The notes below the pieces were generated by a model. It saw nothing but the letters and a program-made list of their open reading frames with translations. It made no database searches and was not told the origin of the DNA. From Pontibacter akesuensis (GTDB lineage: Bacteria > Bacteroidota > Bacteroidia > Cytophagales > Hymenobacteraceae): a stretch of DNA of 64,000 nt. Of this stretch, positions 36,860-46,296 are shown one piece after another. Location of the stretch: positions 1,860,001-1,924,000 of the forward strand of contig NZ_CP014766.1 in the NCBI RefSeq assembly GCF_001611675.1, read 5' to 3'. Within the stretch, counting starts at the first letter, position 1. Every line of letters begins with the position of its first letter. Made by a program: the position numbers and the translations under genes.

Positions 36860-37010
36860 GGGTTGAGCGCCTTGTGCATGTTGCGGTGCCCGCTAGGGCA
36901 GCCCGCAGCGGAGCGAATAGAGGGCCCCTACCCCCGGAGCAGCTTCAGGCACACAGCGCGATGCCCGAGGACGGGGCCTCGCGGCCGTGAGCGTTCCAAA
37001 GCCGAATGTG
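36860..37010. other. GC-rich, self-complementary block of unknown role
   Basis: About 150 bp much richer in GC than the surrounding non-coding DNA, with short complementary runs such as CCGCTAGGGC/GCCCGCAGCGG and CGAGG/CCTCG. No good protein frame. It could be a structured RNA or another repeat family. Confidence 0.35.
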
Positions 37011-37188
37011 AAACAGTAGGTATCTGGGAGCTGGAGGATAAACCGTAGCTAGAACGGATAGCTTGGTTGAAGTTGCAGTAAGCAGCAGCTATGCAAGTAT
37101 AAGTTGCGCAAAGCCATGGCAGTTAAAAGCACAAGCGGACGCTCGCGCCAGGGAAGCTTTACTTATCACAACCAAACAAGTATAAAAC

Positions 37189-37222
37189 AAGAAGAGGGAT
37201 ACCTTTCGGCATCCCTCTTCTT
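37189..37222 (-). terminator. Terminator of the rplU-rpmA operon
   Basis: Perfect 12-bp stem AAGAAGAGGGAT / ATCCCTCTTCTT with a 10-nt loop; on the minus strand TGTTTTATA follows. It is 20 bp past the rpmA stop. Confidence 0.88.
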
Positions 37223-37242
37223 TTGTAAAACTACGCTAAAGA

Positions 37243-37512
37243 CTAAGCTTCAGCAGTTGGGGCAGGAATTACAGAAACGTAAGAACGGTTCTTCTTTCCT
37301 TTTCTGAACTGAACAACACCATCTGTCAAAGCAAACAAGGTATGGTCTTTACCGATACCTACGTTTACACTTGGGTGGTGTGCAGTACCTCTTTGTCTTA
37401 CAATGATGTTACCAGCGATGATCGCCTGGCCACCGTAAATCTTAACGCCCAGTCGTTTAGAATGCGACTCGCGGCCGTTGTTCGAACTACCAGCTCCTTT
37501 TTTGTGTGCCAT
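37243..37512 (-). CDS. rpmA: 50S ribosomal protein L27
   Basis: 89 residues. [20 protein letters not shown] at the N-terminus and YVGGxA-type core (here [18 protein letters not shown]) are typical of bL27. The N-terminal tail reaches the peptidyl-transferase centre. No N-terminal cleavable extension is present. It follows rplU by 65 bp in the same operon. Confidence 0.97.
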   Translation of the reverse strand: MAHKKGAGSSNNGRESHSKRLGVKIYGGQAIIAGNIIVRQRGTAHHPSVNVGIGKDHTLFALTDGVVQFRKGKKNRSYVSVIPAPTAEA

Positions 37513-37577
37513 TTTTTTAACTATTTAACTCAGGGCTAGCCCTGAAAGGATTCAACGATAAAATTTCTTCTTACTGC

Positions 37578-37886
37578 CTAACCAATGTTCTCGATAAGAA
37601 CTTTCGTATAGTCTTGACGATGACCTCTCGACTTTCTATACCCTTTTCTTCTCTTCTTCTTGAAGATGTGAACCTTGTCAGCTCGAACGTTCCCTAAGAT
37701 CTTGCCTGTTACCTTGATACCAGCCACGAAAGGAGCGCCAACGGTAATGTTACCGTTATCGTCTGTAAGAAGAACATTGGCGAACTCAACGGCGTCACCT
37801 TCATTGCCGGAAAGCTTGTTGGCGTAGATGAACTTACCGCTCTCTACCTTGGTCTGTTGACCTGCGATTTCTACAATTGCGTACAT
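37578..37886 (-). CDS. rplU: 50S ribosomal protein L21
   Basis: 102 residues from ATG 37886 (MYAIVEIAGQQTKVESGKF); a TTG three codons upstream is not needed. VFKKKRRKGYRKSRGHRQ-type basic block (here HIFKKKRRKGYRKSRGHRQ) and the end YTKVLIENI are typical of bL21. First gene of the rplU-rpmA pair, reading away from the AT-rich candidate origin. Confidence 0.97.
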   Translation of the reverse strand: MYAIVEIAGQQTKVESGKFIYANKLSGNEGDAVEFANVLLTDDNGNITVGAPFVAGIKVTGKILGNVRADKVHIFKKKRRKGYRKSRGHRQDYTKVLIENIG

Positions 37887-37929
37887 CAGCTTCAATGTAT
37901 ATTTAAAAGTTTAGTCCGCAAAAGTACGG

Positions 37930-38400
37930 GAAGTATTTTAGAATTGCAACGCCTTGTTGCACAAATTGTTCCCGACCTACACAATCACTACACAGGCATG
38001 TGGATAACAGTGTTGATATCCACGCTAACTTTTTTAGCATTTGCTAAAATATTGCACAACATGTTAAGCACCAGTAATTTGCACTCAATTTTAGCCGCTA
38101 CACTTTTCCACAATATTTATACCACACTTCGCATCCCCAGGAAATCTCACTTCCTTTCCCAGCCTTGCCTTGTCCACAGCAGCGCCGCCAGCTAAAATTC
38201 ATTTTCAACATTTAAGAGCTAGTTAATAGATAAATAGGTATATTGTTAGCCTTAAATATTAGGAATACTGAATGTTGATAACGTTGTGCATTACTGCTAA
38301 AATCGGCCCGCACGGCACAATCAGGGGATGTGCATAAATTGAACAACTTTCGCCCCAAAAATCAAGTTCATTTCTATATATTTGAAGTCATGATTTACTC
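37930..38400. other. Candidate replication origin (DnaA-box cluster)
   Basis: Within the 600-bp AT-rich gap between leftward rplU and rightward nrdB, three 9-mers match TTWTNCACA exactly: TGTGGATAA (37999-38007, minus), TTTTCCACA (38104-38112, plus) and TGTGCATAA (38329-38337, minus). Four more have one mismatch: TATTGCACA (38050-38058), TTGTCCACA (38170-38178), TGTTGATAA (38273-38281) and TGTGCATTA (38285-38293). By chance 0.03 exact matches are expected in 500 bp. The 38190-38280 stretch is very AT-rich and could be the unwinding element. GTGGATA/TATCCAC forms an inverted repeat at 38000-38023. dnaA is not in the window. Confidence 0.5.
38377..38384 (+). promoter_or_regulatory. -7 box of the nrdB promoter
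   Basis: TATATTTG matches the Bacteroidota TAnnTTTG -7 consensus exactly. It would give a leader of about 100 nt. A good -33 TTTG is not seen at the usual distance. No convincing NrdR box pair was found. Confidence 0.45.
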
Positions 38401-38490
38401 TGGCAGCTACCCGGGCCTGCGCCAGAACATTTATCCAGATAGGTAGTTTTTGTGAAGATATAGAGCCTGAAATCCTTTAAATAAAAAAGT

Positions 38491-39462
38491 ATGAGTGATA
38501 TGGAGCCAATACTGAAAGAGAATCCAAACCGTTTTGTCTTGTTCCCAATACAGAATGACGCGGTGTGGCAGATGTATAAGCAGGCGGAAGCCAGCTTCTG
38601 GACGGCAGAGGAGATAGACCTTAGCCAGGACCTGAAAGACTGGGAAAACCTGAACGACGGCGAGCGCCACTTCATCAGCCACGTGCTTGCCTTTTTCGCT
38701 GCCTCTGATGGCATTGTGAACGAGAACCTTGCCGTGAACTTCATGAACGAGGTGCAGATACCGGAGGCACGCTGCTTCTACGGCTTCCAGATCATGATGG
38801 AGAACATCCACTCCGAAACATACTCTTTGCTGATTGACACTTATGTAAAGAAGCAAAGTGAAAAAGACCACCTGTTCAATGCGCTGGAGACCGTGCCGGC
38901 CGTAGGCAAAAAAGGCGAGTGGGCACTTAAATGGATAGAGAGCGAGAACTTTGCTGAGCGTCTGATCGCGTTTGCGGCAGTGGAGGGAATTTTCTTCTCC
39001 GGCTCTTTCTGCTCTATTTTCTGGATGAAGAAGCGTGGCCTGATGCCTGGCCTGACCTTCTCGAACGAGCTGATTAGCCGTGACGAAGGCCTGCACTGCG
39101 ATTTTGCCTGTCTGCTTTACTCCATGCTTAACAACAAGCTTCCTGAGGACCGCGTGCAGCAAATCATTCGTGATGCAGTAAGTATAGAGCAGGAGTTCGT
39201 AACTGACGCCTTGCCAGTGGACCTGATCGGTATGAATGCGAAACTGATGAGCCAGTATATTGAGTTTGTGGCAGACCGCCTGCTGGTGGCGCTGGGCTGC
39301 AAGAAGATCTACAACTCAACCAACCCATTCGACTTTATGGAGATGATCTCGCTGCAGGGCAAGACCAACTTCTTCGAGAAGCGCGTGGGCGAGTACCAGA
39401 AAGCCGGCGTACTGGGCGGCGAAAAAGATATGAAGGTGTTCAGCCTGGACGAAGATTTTTAG
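38491..39462 (+). CDS. nrdB: Ribonucleoside-diphosphate reductase, beta subunit
   Basis: 323 residues of the class I small subunit. The di-iron ligand helices are visible in [50 protein letters not shown] and [18 protein letters not shown]; the C-terminus SLDEDF binds the large subunit. It houses the radical cofactor for dNTP synthesis. nrdA follows after 355 bp, an order (B then A) common in Bacteroidota. Confidence 0.96.
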   Translation: MSDMEPILKENPNRFVLFPIQNDAVWQMYKQAEASFWTAEEIDLSQDLKDWENLNDGERHFISHVLAFFAASDGIVNENLAVNFMNEVQIPEARCFYGFQIMMENIHSETYSLLIDTYVKKQSEKDHLFNALETVPAVGKKGEWALKWIESENFAERLIAFAAVEGIFFSGSFCSIFWMKKRGLMPGLTFSNELISRDEGLHCDFACLLYSMLNNKLPEDRVQQIIRDAVSIEQEFVTDALPVDLIGMNAKLMSQYIEFVADRLLVALGCKKIYNSTNPFDFMEMISLQGKTNFFEKRVGEYQKAGVLGGEKDMKVFSLDEDF

Positions 39463-39817
39463 TAACCAAGTATACCTGGTGTGTTTGAGCGGCGAAGGCT
39501 CCTCTTTTCCCCTTCAAACACACCACCACTTACCAACCGCATCGGGCGGCACAGGCGCCACAGAGGCGACCGCAACCGCAGCCCGGGCAAGTATAGCCGG
39601 CATTACCGCCGGTAAAAGGGGGAATTCTCACGCTCCTATATAGTAAAAGCATTTGGCTTTACCTGTAAACTTTTGTATTCCAACGGCTTATATGCGCACC
39701 CGCGTATGGGCTAAAAGTATGCATACCCGAAGAACAACCACCTGCTGCATAGGCACAGGTTTACCTATATTTTAATTTACGAACCCGAGGCTTTCCACCT
39801 CGCTAAATGTATACGCT
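39463..39817. other. Gap between nrdB and nrdA
   Basis: 355 bp. A perfect 12-bp inverted repeat TGGTGTGTTTGA / TCAAACACACCA (39477-39488 and 39514-39525) follows nrdB; without a T-run it may be an attenuator or 3' stabilising hairpin. TATATTTT near 39767 may be a weak -7 box for nrdA. No coding frame. Confidence 0.45.
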
Positions 39818-42202
39818 ATGTTAGTAGTTAAACGAGACGGCAGACGCGAATCCGTCAAATTCGACAAGATTACCGCACGCATCGAGAAGCTGTGCTATGG
39901 TTTGCACATGGATTACGTGTCGCCGATTGAGGTGGCCAAGAAGGTGATCGACGGTATTTACGATGGCGTGACCACCGTAGAACTGGACAACCTGGCAGCG
40001 GAAACAGCGGCATCGCTAACTACCAAGCACCCGGATTACGCGGTTCTGGCAGCGCGCGTGGCTATCTCGAACCTGCACAAGGTGACGAGCAAGTCGTTCT
40101 CCAACACCATGAAGCGCCTCTATACCTACGAAGACCCGAAGACTGGCGAGAATGCCTCACTGATCGCGAAGGATGTGTACGAGGTAATCCGCAAGAACGC
40201 GGCCCTGCTCGACTCCACCATCATTTACGACCGCGACTACAACTACGATTACTTCGGTTACAAAACGCTGGAGCGCTCTTACCTGCTTCGCCTGGACGGC
40301 AAGATTGTGGAGCGCCCTCAGCACATGCTGATGCGCGTGGCCGTGGGTATCCATAAAGAAGATATCGACTCGGCTATCGAGACATACAACCTGATGTCGG
40401 AGAAGTGGTTTACGCACGCTACGCCAACCTTATTTAACGCCGGCACACCGAAGCCACAGCTGTCTTCGTGCTTCCTGCTGACGATGAAGGACGACAGCAT
40501 CCCGGGCATTTACGATACGCTGAAGCAATGCGCGCAGATTTCGCAGAGCGCCGGCGGTATCGGCCTGAGCATTCACAACGTGCGCGCCACAGGCTCATAC
40601 ATCAAAGGCACCAACGGCACCTCCAACGGTATCATCCCGATGCTGAAAGTATTTAACGACACCGCTCGCTACGTAGATCAGGGTGGTGGCAAGCGCAAAG
40701 GCGCCTTCGCTATTTACCTGGAGCCATGGCATGCCGATATCTTCGACTTCCTGGATCTGAAAAAGAACCATGGCAAGGAAGAAAACCGCGCCCGCGACCT
40801 GTTCTATGCCCTCTGGACACCGGATTTGTTTATGAAGCGCGTGGAAGAGAACGGCGACTGGAGCCTATTCTGTCCGCACGAAGCACCGGGCCTGGCCGAT
40901 TGCTGGGGTAAGGACTTTGAGCGCCTCTACGAAAAGTATGAGCGCGAAGGCCGTGCACGCAAAACGGTGAAGGCACAGGAGCTTTGGTTTGCCGTGCTGG
41001 AGTCGCAGGTGGAGACGGGTACGCCTTATATGCTGTACAAAGACCACGCGAACCGCAAGAGCAACCAGCAGAACCTGGGCACCATCAAGAGCTCGAACCT
41101 GTGCACCGAGATTATGGAGTACACCAGCGCCGACGAGATTGCTGTTTGTAACCTGGCCTCGCTGGCACTGCCGCGCTTCGTGAAAGAAGACAACGACGGC
41201 AACAAGACCTTCGACCACCAGAAGCTGTTTGATGTAACGTACCATGCCACCGTTAACCTGAACAAGGTAATCGACATCAACTACTACCCGGTACAGGAGG
41301 CACAGAACTCTAACCTGCGCCACCGCCCAATTGGTTTAGGTGTGCAGGGCCTGGCAGATACATTCATTCACCTGCGCATGCCGTTTGAGAGCGACGAGGC
41401 CAAGGGCTTGAACAAGGATATTTTTGAGACAGTATACTTTGCCGCCATGACGGCCTCTAAGGACCTGGCTAAAAAGCAGGGTGCCTACGAGAGCTTTAAA
41501 GGTTCTCCGTTGTCAGAAGGCAAGTTCCAGTTCGACCTGTGGAACGTTTCGCCGGATAGCGGCCGCTGGGACTGGGAAAGCCTGCGCGAAGAAGTGAAGA
41601 CACACGGTGTGCGCAACTCGCTGCTGGTAGCGCCAATGCCAACTGCCTCTACGGCGCAGATCCTGGGCAACAACGAATCGTTTGAGCCTTATACTTCTAA
41701 CATTTACCTGCGCCGCGTACTGTCTGGTGAGTTTATGGTGGTGAACAAGCACCTGCTGAAGGACCTGATTGCCCTGGGCATCTGGAACGACCGCATGAAG
41801 CAGGACATCATCGCTGCCAACGGTTCTGTTCAGGATATCCCGAACATCCCGCAGCACATCAAAGACCTGTACAAAACAGTATGGGAGATCAGCCAGCGTA
41901 CCATTATTGACATGAGTGCCGACCGTGGTGCGTTTATCTGCCAGAGCCAGTCGCTGAACCTGCACGTGATGAACGTGAACTTCGGCAAGCTGACCTCGAT
42001 GCACTTCCACGCGTGGAAGCGCGGCCTGAAAACAGGTATGTACTACCTGCGCACCAAGTCTGCCGTGGATGCCATCAAGTTTACGGTGGAGAAACAAGCC
42101 GCCGAGACACTGTCGCCGGTCTACAACAACCAGGACCAGAACCGCAACGACATGAGTTGCTCCCTGGATAACCCAGACGCTTGCGAAGCTTGCGGATCGT
42201 AA
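39818..42202 (+). CDS. nrdA: Ribonucleoside-diphosphate reductase, alpha subunit
   Basis: 794 residues. The ATP-cone (1-90) opens with [27 protein letters not shown] and NLCTEIMEY with AVCNLAS give the redox Cys pair and thiyl-radical Cys in the active site. [20 protein letters not shown] binds substrate. [15 protein letters not shown] holds the radical-transfer Tyr. The end CEACGS is the C-terminal CxxC that re-reduces the site. One intact ATP-cone predicts dATP inhibition. Terminator follows directly. Confidence 0.96.
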   Translation: MLVVKRDGRRESVKFDKITARIEKLCYGLHMDYVSPIEVAKKVIDGIYDGVTTVELDNLAAETAASLTTKHPDYAVLAARVAISNLHKVTSKSFSNTMKRLYTYEDPKTGENASLIAKDVYEVIRKNAALLDSTIIYDRDYNYDYFGYKTLERSYLLRLDGKIVERPQHMLMRVAVGIHKEDIDSAIETYNLMSEKWFTHATPTLFNAGTPKPQLSSCFLLTMKDDSIPGIYDTLKQCAQISQSAGGIGLSIHNVRATGSYIKGTNGTSNGIIPMLKVFNDTARYVDQGGGKRKGAFAIYLEPWHADIFDFLDLKKNHGKEENRARDLFYALWTPDLFMKRVEENGDWSLFCPHEAPGLADCWGKDFERLYEKYEREGRARKTVKAQELWFAVLESQVETGTPYMLYKDHANRKSNQQNLGTIKSSNLCTEIMEYTSADEIAVCNLASLALPRFVKEDNDGNKTFDHQKLFDVTYHATVNLNKVIDINYYPVQEAQNSNLRHRPIGLGVQGLADTFIHLRMPFESDEAKGLNKDIFETVYFAAMTASKDLAKKQGAYESFKGSPLSEGKFQFDLWNVSPDSGRWDWESLREEVKTHGVRNSLLVAPMPTASTAQILGNNESFEPYTSNIYLRRVLSGEFMVVNKHLLKDLIALGIWNDRMKQDIIAANGSVQDIPNIPQHIKDLYKTVWEISQRTIIDMSADRGAFICQSQSLNLHVMNVNFGKLTSMHFHAWKRGLKTGMYYLRTKSAVDAIKFTVEKQAAETLSPVYNNQDQNRNDMSCSLDNPDACEACGS

Positions 42203-42212
42203 CTAACTGAAG

Positions 42213-42243
42213 AAGGAGGGCTAACTGCCCTCCTTTCTTTTTT
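42213..42243 (+). terminator. Terminator of nrdA
   Basis: Perfect 9-bp stem AAGGAGGGC / GCCCTCCTT with a 5-nt loop and then TCTTTTTTT. Confidence 0.92.
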
Positions 42244-42390
42244 CCTACCAAGTATAACTACTTCCTACATAACTGCTGGCTCCCAACCAGCGGATGGAAG
42301 AATAGTATCATCCCATCTCTGATTAGACTTTGCTGCTTTATCTAAAATGGCAAAGCAAACTCCTTTCAATCTAAAATTAAGCCCCAAGAA

Positions 42391-43209
42391 ATGATTTTCG
42401 ATTCTACTCGATCTAAAGAAAGAAGAGCAGGACTTAGAGAAGCCAGCTATATATTAGACAGTAAGAGTGATGTATTTGCCATACATTACTCCTGTGAGTC
42501 CTTTAACAAGTATAAGAGTACCACACCCAGAGTCACATCTGTATCCATCTATAATTTAATTACAGGAGAGCAAAGGTGTTTCAGTATTCACCTTGAAGCC
42601 CAGATAAGGAGCTTTGACTGCGACAAGTTATCTTCTGTAGAACTGGATGCATCAGAAAGATCACTATTACAGAAGTTCTTTAAATTTGTCAAAGCTCATC
42701 AAGGCTGTTTATGGGTTCACTGGAATATGAAGAACTCAAAGTATGGCTTTGACGCACTCAGTTTTAGGTACAAATTTTTAATGCAAAGATCAGCACCCAA
42801 TGTAAAAATGCAGTATCGGTATGATCTATATGTGCTGCTAAAAAAGCTATATGGGCCAAACTTTGAAACCAACGAGTATGAGAGCAAGCTGCTTGCTTTA
42901 ACCCAGCGAAACTGTTTAGCTATAAGAGGAATGATGATTGGAATCCAAGAAGCTGATGCGTTTGACAGAAAGGAGTTTCAGGCTGTTATGGAATCGAGCC
43001 AAGGAAAATCCGAGGCTATTGGACTGATAGTGAAAGCAGCTGGAGAAAAAACTTTAAAAGTCAATGCATCACTAAGAGATATTTATGGGATAAGCCCCCT
43101 TGGGCTTATTCTTTATGTAGCAGATAACTTCGTCAGAATATCTAAATTATGGAAGATAACGATTGGTGTAGTAGGAGTAATATTTTCAATGTGGAAGTTC
43201 ATTTATTAA
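42391..43209 (+). CDS. Membrane-anchored protein with possible RNase H-like core
   Basis: 272 residues, AT-rich compared with both flanks and so probably acquired. The soluble part contains FFKFVKAHQGCLWVHWNMKN then SKYGFDALSFRYKFL and later RYDLYVLLKKLYG; a buried-strand plus WxHWNM pattern with later Asp/Tyr could be a DEDD or RNase H-like fold, but no catalytic set can be assigned with confidence. The C-terminus (about 240-272, LGLILYVADNFVRISKLWK then ITIGVVGVIFSMW) is hydrophobic and likely a membrane anchor. Similar orphan proteins occur in mobile and defence regions. It has no toxin or partner gene adjacent. Confidence 0.6.
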   Translation: MIFDSTRSKERRAGLREASYILDSKSDVFAIHYSCESFNKYKSTTPRVTSVSIYNLITGEQRCFSIHLEAQIRSFDCDKLSSVELDASERSLLQKFFKFVKAHQGCLWVHWNMKNSKYGFDALSFRYKFLMQRSAPNVKMQYRYDLYVLLKKLYGPNFETNEYESKLLALTQRNCLAIRGMMIGIQEADAFDRKEFQAVMESSQGKSEAIGLIVKAAGEKTLKVNASLRDIYGISPLGLILYVADNFVRISKLWKITIGVVGVIFSMWKFIY

Positions 43210-43220
43210 TAGTTATTTAA

Positions 43221-43934
43221 TCAGTCGAAGACCTCGCGGAGTCCGAAGGTCCCGCGAGCGTCTGGGCCACGGAGCAACGGCCTATCCTCCTCCAGACGCT
43301 CGCAGGAGCTGTTATTGCTTTTTTTTTGATTATACTCCACAATAGCGCCAAAATAGTCTCCATTATTTAAAGCCTCATTGCCACCTTCTTGATCATTAAC
43401 TAATTCCAGAACATTTGTAGGGTTGAAGGGCAAGCGTTCTCCATCTCCTTTTTGGATAAACAACAGTGATTCAGCACCTGTAGTGTTCGGCAGTTTACTA
43501 TATCCGTTGATGCTTCCTTCTATTGTCTTGAAAAGCCAATGATCTCCAAAAGGCTCCCCCGCCACCTCAAATTCATCCCACAGTCGAGTAACCGATTTGG
43601 TGTCTTCAGGATATACAGTTACTTTCTCGTTAAGAAGTTTGTAGCTAAAGTAGTCTTTGCTTTTAGCTGAAAGTACACGTGTTTCTACAACATCCTCAGA
43701 GCCATCTTTAAAAAGAATTTTATACTTCCCTTTAACAGGCATTTTCTTAGTAGTGGTACGCAATGCTCCATAGTAGAACATGTGATTCAAGCTCGTGGAC
43801 TGCATAACACGAACGTTATGTTGGCTTAGAGCAGCACTAACTTGTGCACCAGGAGAGAAAGACTGAGCCTGAGCCGCATTGTTGAGACAGAACAGGATTA
43901 GCCCTATTGAAAAGGAAGAAGCAATTCGTTTCAT
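43221..43934 (-). CDS. Secreted hypothetical protein, 3' end formed by a REP-like unit
   Basis: 237 residues. Signal peptide MKRIASSFSIGLILFCLNNA, cut after AQAQ. The body has KGKYKILFKDGSEDVVETRV and VTRLWDEFEVAGEPFGDHWL; no family recognised. The last about 29 residues (SSCERLEEDRPLLRGPDARG onwards) are encoded by an 84-bp REP-like unit (43227-43310). The native C-terminus probably ended near VEYNQKKSNN, so the element has replaced or extended it. The mirrored unit lies upstream of the gene (44059-44143). Confidence 0.6.
   Translation of the reverse strand: MKRIASSFSIGLILFCLNNAAQAQSFSPGAQVSAALSQHNVRVMQSTSLNHMFYYGALRTTTKKMPVKGKYKILFKDGSEDVVETRVLSAKSKDYFSYKLLNEKVTVYPEDTKSVTRLWDEFEVAGEPFGDHWLFKTIEGSINGYSKLPNTTGAESLLFIQKGDGERLPFNPTNVLELVNDQEGGNEALNNGDYFGAIVEYNQKKSNNSSCERLEEDRPLLRGPDARGTFGLREVFD
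43227..43310. repeat. REP-like unit, left copy
   Basis: 84 bp, itself palindromic: GCGAGCGTCTGG and CCAGACGCTCGC enclose a 27-nt centre. It is about 90 percent identical to the reverse complement of 44059-44143; differences are confined mostly to the centre. It supplies the C-terminal codons of the gene at 43221-43934. Confidence 0.85.
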
Positions 43935-44058
43935 GAATGAGAAAAGTGAGGGTAATGAATGTTCGGGAAAGATAAAGACAACTCCTCATGAAGCAAAGAC
44001 CGCTATAAGATATAGTGATTCAAAGGGCAACAAATTCCAATTACCTCGCAGCGTGCGC

Positions 44059-44143
44059 AGCTCCTGCGAGCGTCTGGAGAGGTGATGAGCTGTTGCTCCG
44101 TGGCCCAGACGCTCGCGGGACCTTCGGACACCGCGAGGTCTTC
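44059..44143. repeat. REP-like unit, right copy, inverted
   Basis: 85 bp, mirror copy of 43227-43310. With the left unit it brackets 750 bp that hold one secreted-protein gene. The surrounding gap 43935-44268 has no other recognisable feature. Confidence 0.85.
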
Positions 44144-44268
44144 CGGCATCTAACTTAAAGTAGAAATAAAATACTGTTAACTTATTTACAGCTACCGGCA
44201 GCGCCTGCATTGCGTATAAGAGTGTTCTAATTTATATTCACTTTGAAATTCCTGCTAATCAGGCATAC

Positions 44269-44670
44269 ATGTTAATAGAAAACAACTTCATCCGGCTGGA
44301 GTATGACCCCACCAAGGATATACTATACTTCCAATGGCCCGACTTTTACGAGTATGCCGTGCCTGAGCTTCGGTACATCCTCAAAAACGTGACGGACACC
44401 ATCAAGAGCTACGACATTAAGTACCTGATCATCGATGCCAGGAGCTCCGTAATTGCCCTCAGCGACACGGAGTATGCAGATGTTACCACTGAGTTTAGTA
44501 AAGATATCGCTTCAACGCGCCTTATAAAGTCGGCCCGCATTATAGGCGATGTGACGGCAAGGGAGCAGCAGGTGCAGGCAATAAGAGCGAAGGCCGGCAT
44601 GACCCTGGAAACAAGAAGCTTTCACTTGCCGGAAGAGGCCGTTGCCTGGTTCCAGTCTGACAAAGCGTAG
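44269..44670 (+). CDS. STAS/SpoIIAA-like domain protein, paralogue 2
   Basis: 133 residues: MLIENNFIRLEYDPTKDILY, then IKSYDIKYLIIDARSSVIAL, STRLIKSARI and a final FHLPEEAVAWFQ. It aligns along its length with the protein at 5243-5650 and more loosely with 46297-46716. Cytoplasmic. Role unknown; regulatory partners of the anti-sigma kind are not nearby. Confidence 0.65.
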   Translation: MLIENNFIRLEYDPTKDILYFQWPDFYEYAVPELRYILKNVTDTIKSYDIKYLIIDARSSVIALSDTEYADVTTEFSKDIASTRLIKSARIIGDVTAREQQVQAIRAKAGMTLETRSFHLPEEAVAWFQSDKA

Positions 44671-44841
44671 TTGCTGTACCGGCTAGTTCAGCCAAAGGCA
44701 CCAACTCCGGCAGCTGTATAAATCAAGAAGATGCTACATCTGCACTGCTGCCGTTTCACGTATAAACTTATAGCATCAGCAGATAGAGCCTATCTCTGCT
44801 AACTTAACTTTTATTGTTTTGTAACACCATACCTTCAGCCC

Positions 44842-45255
44842 ATGAAAAATCTTAACCTACTCGCAATTCTCTTCCTGACCCTGTTTTCCCTAACGCTCTC
44901 CAGCTGTGGCAAAGACGACGATGATGATGTATCTCCAAACGTTTCGCTTTTAACAGGAGGTGAATGGACAGGCAGCGCCATATATGTTGATGGAGAAGAC
45001 CTAACAGATAGAATTAAGGAGCAGCAAGGCTTTGACTGGAAAGCATACACAACTACTTTCGACCGGGACGGCAGCTATGTCGAAACCTATCAGGGCGATG
45101 TGGTGGTAGAAGGCGTGTGGGAGTACAAGAACAATGAAAGGGTAATTCTATTCGACAAAGACACCCAGGATGAGTATGAGGTGGTGGTATCCAAATTAGA
45201 TGAAGACGAATTCTGGTATATTCAGGATGGCGCCGAACTTAGATTCAGAAGATAA
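44842..45255 (+). CDS. Small lipocalin-like lipoprotein
   Basis: 137 residues. Signal peptide MKNLNLLAILFLTLFSLTLS with lipobox LSSC (Cys22), then an acidic linker GKDDDDDVSPN. The core has LLTGGEWTGSAIYVDGEDL, TTTFDRDGSYVETYQGDVV, GVWEYKNNERVILFD and ELRFRR, the TGxW...GxW...ILxL pattern of small Bacteroidota lipocalin-like lipoproteins. Probably outer-membrane. Convergent with the OmpA lipoprotein across a shared terminator. Confidence 0.75.
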   Translation: MKNLNLLAILFLTLFSLTLSSCGKDDDDDVSPNVSLLTGGEWTGSAIYVDGEDLTDRIKEQQGFDWKAYTTTFDRDGSYVETYQGDVVVEGVWEYKNNERVILFDKDTQDEYEVVVSKLDEDEFWYIQDGAELRFRR

Positions 45256-45277
45256 GCCAAACTCAAAAACCGATATA

Positions 45278-45316
45278 ACATAAAAGCCGCTGATGGTAAA
45301 TCAGCGGCTTTTATGT
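45278..45316. terminator. Bidirectional terminator
   Basis: Perfect 16-bp stem ACATAAAAGCCGCTGA / TCAGCGGCTTTTATGT with a 7-nt loop, shared by the convergent lipoprotein and OmpA genes. Confidence 0.92.
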
Positions 45317-45333
45317 TTAAGTGCAATGGTGTT

Positions 45334-45963
45334 TTATGACTGCTGGGTAACTACCACCACGGCTACGCGGCGGTTAAGCTGTCGGCCCCTGGCTGTTTCG
45401 TTGGTGGCTCTCGGCTCTGTTTCGCCCATTGCCTCTATAGACAGGCGGTTCGCGTTAATGCCTCCCTTGTTCTGGAGCCAGTCCTGCACGGCCCTGGCGC
45501 GCTCTGCCGAAAGTTCTTTGTTATACTCGTTGCTGGCCCGCGCATCAGCGTGGCCAAATATACGGATCTGCCCGTTCTGTGGCAGGTTCTTTACTTCGTT
45601 CACAATTTCCTGCAGCTTCTGCTCGCCTTCAGGCCTGATCTGTGCCTTATCCGTATCGAAAAGCACACGGTCGTCCATGGTATAGATGTTATACTGGTTG
45701 TTAGAGCGTACCTCCACGCCAGCATTTTTCATTTCAGGGTCATCTACTACGGGTGCATCCCAGTCAATGCCTGCCCAGAAATCCTCTCCCACATCTTTTA
45801 TCTGCACGCCGTCAGCTTCAACTGCTCCGCGCTCATCCTGGTAGGCAACGGCAGTGTCAGCCGTCGCATCGCCCATCGTATCGTTTTCTACTGTTCCTTC
45901 CGGGTCGTTACAGGCCGTAAAGGCTGCAACCCCAAGAATCATCATTATAGTACTTTTCTTCAT
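45334..45963 (-). CDS. OmpA-family lipoprotein (Pal-like)
   Basis: 209 residues. Signal peptide MKKSTIMMILGVAAFTAC with lipobox Cys18. An acidic linker leads to the OmpA/Pal domain (about 95-209): VLFDTDKAQIRPEGEQKLQE, IRIFGHADARASNEYNKELS, AERARAVQDWLQ and RQLNRRVAVVVV. The Asp and Arg residues that bind diaminopimelate are in GHAD and NRRV. It should tether the outer membrane to peptidoglycan. Confidence 0.88.
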   Translation of the reverse strand: MKKSTIMMILGVAAFTACNDPEGTVENDTMGDATADTAVAYQDERGAVEADGVQIKDVGEDFWAGIDWDAPVVDDPEMKNAGVEVRSNNQYNIYTMDDRVLFDTDKAQIRPEGEQKLQEIVNEVKNLPQNGQIRIFGHADARASNEYNKELSAERARAVQDWLQNKGGINANRLSIEAMGETEPRATNETARGRQLNRRVAVVVVTQQS

Positions 45964-46296
45964 AGTTTTTGTCTTGTTGGTTCGTATTAAAGTCTACGGC
46001 GTGCACTCTTTATGGTTATTCGGGTGTCTCTGACAGGGCAAGTATAAAGTGGCTGGCAGCTATCTTTTTTGTTTTTTTACCGCGGAAACTGGCCAAAGGA
46101 AAGGCGCCGCCTATACTGGTTTTGGGTTGATTTTTTGCAAAGCTATGTGTGCAGATAAGCCCTAAGGCCACCACAAAGTAATGATGAGCGGAAGGGGCTA
46201 TTTGAGTTAGGGATGCCTTGCTTGTAGCTAGAAGCAGCGGCTAACCCAGGTATAGGAAAACAGGGGGAAGGCTTCGAAAACGATGGGGGGGGGTAC
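45964..46296. other. Gap with nine-G tract
   Basis: 333 bp, no frame of note. It holds the promoter of the OmpA lipoprotein and, near its right end, a run of nine G (46285-46293) three bases from the stop of the STAS-like gene. Such tracts can vary in length. Confidence 0.4.

Noticed and set aside
37896..38490. NrdR box pair ahead of nrdB
   Set aside because: CACAATATTTATA near 38109 is only loosely similar and no second box at about 31 bp was found; the same bases fit a DnaA box better.
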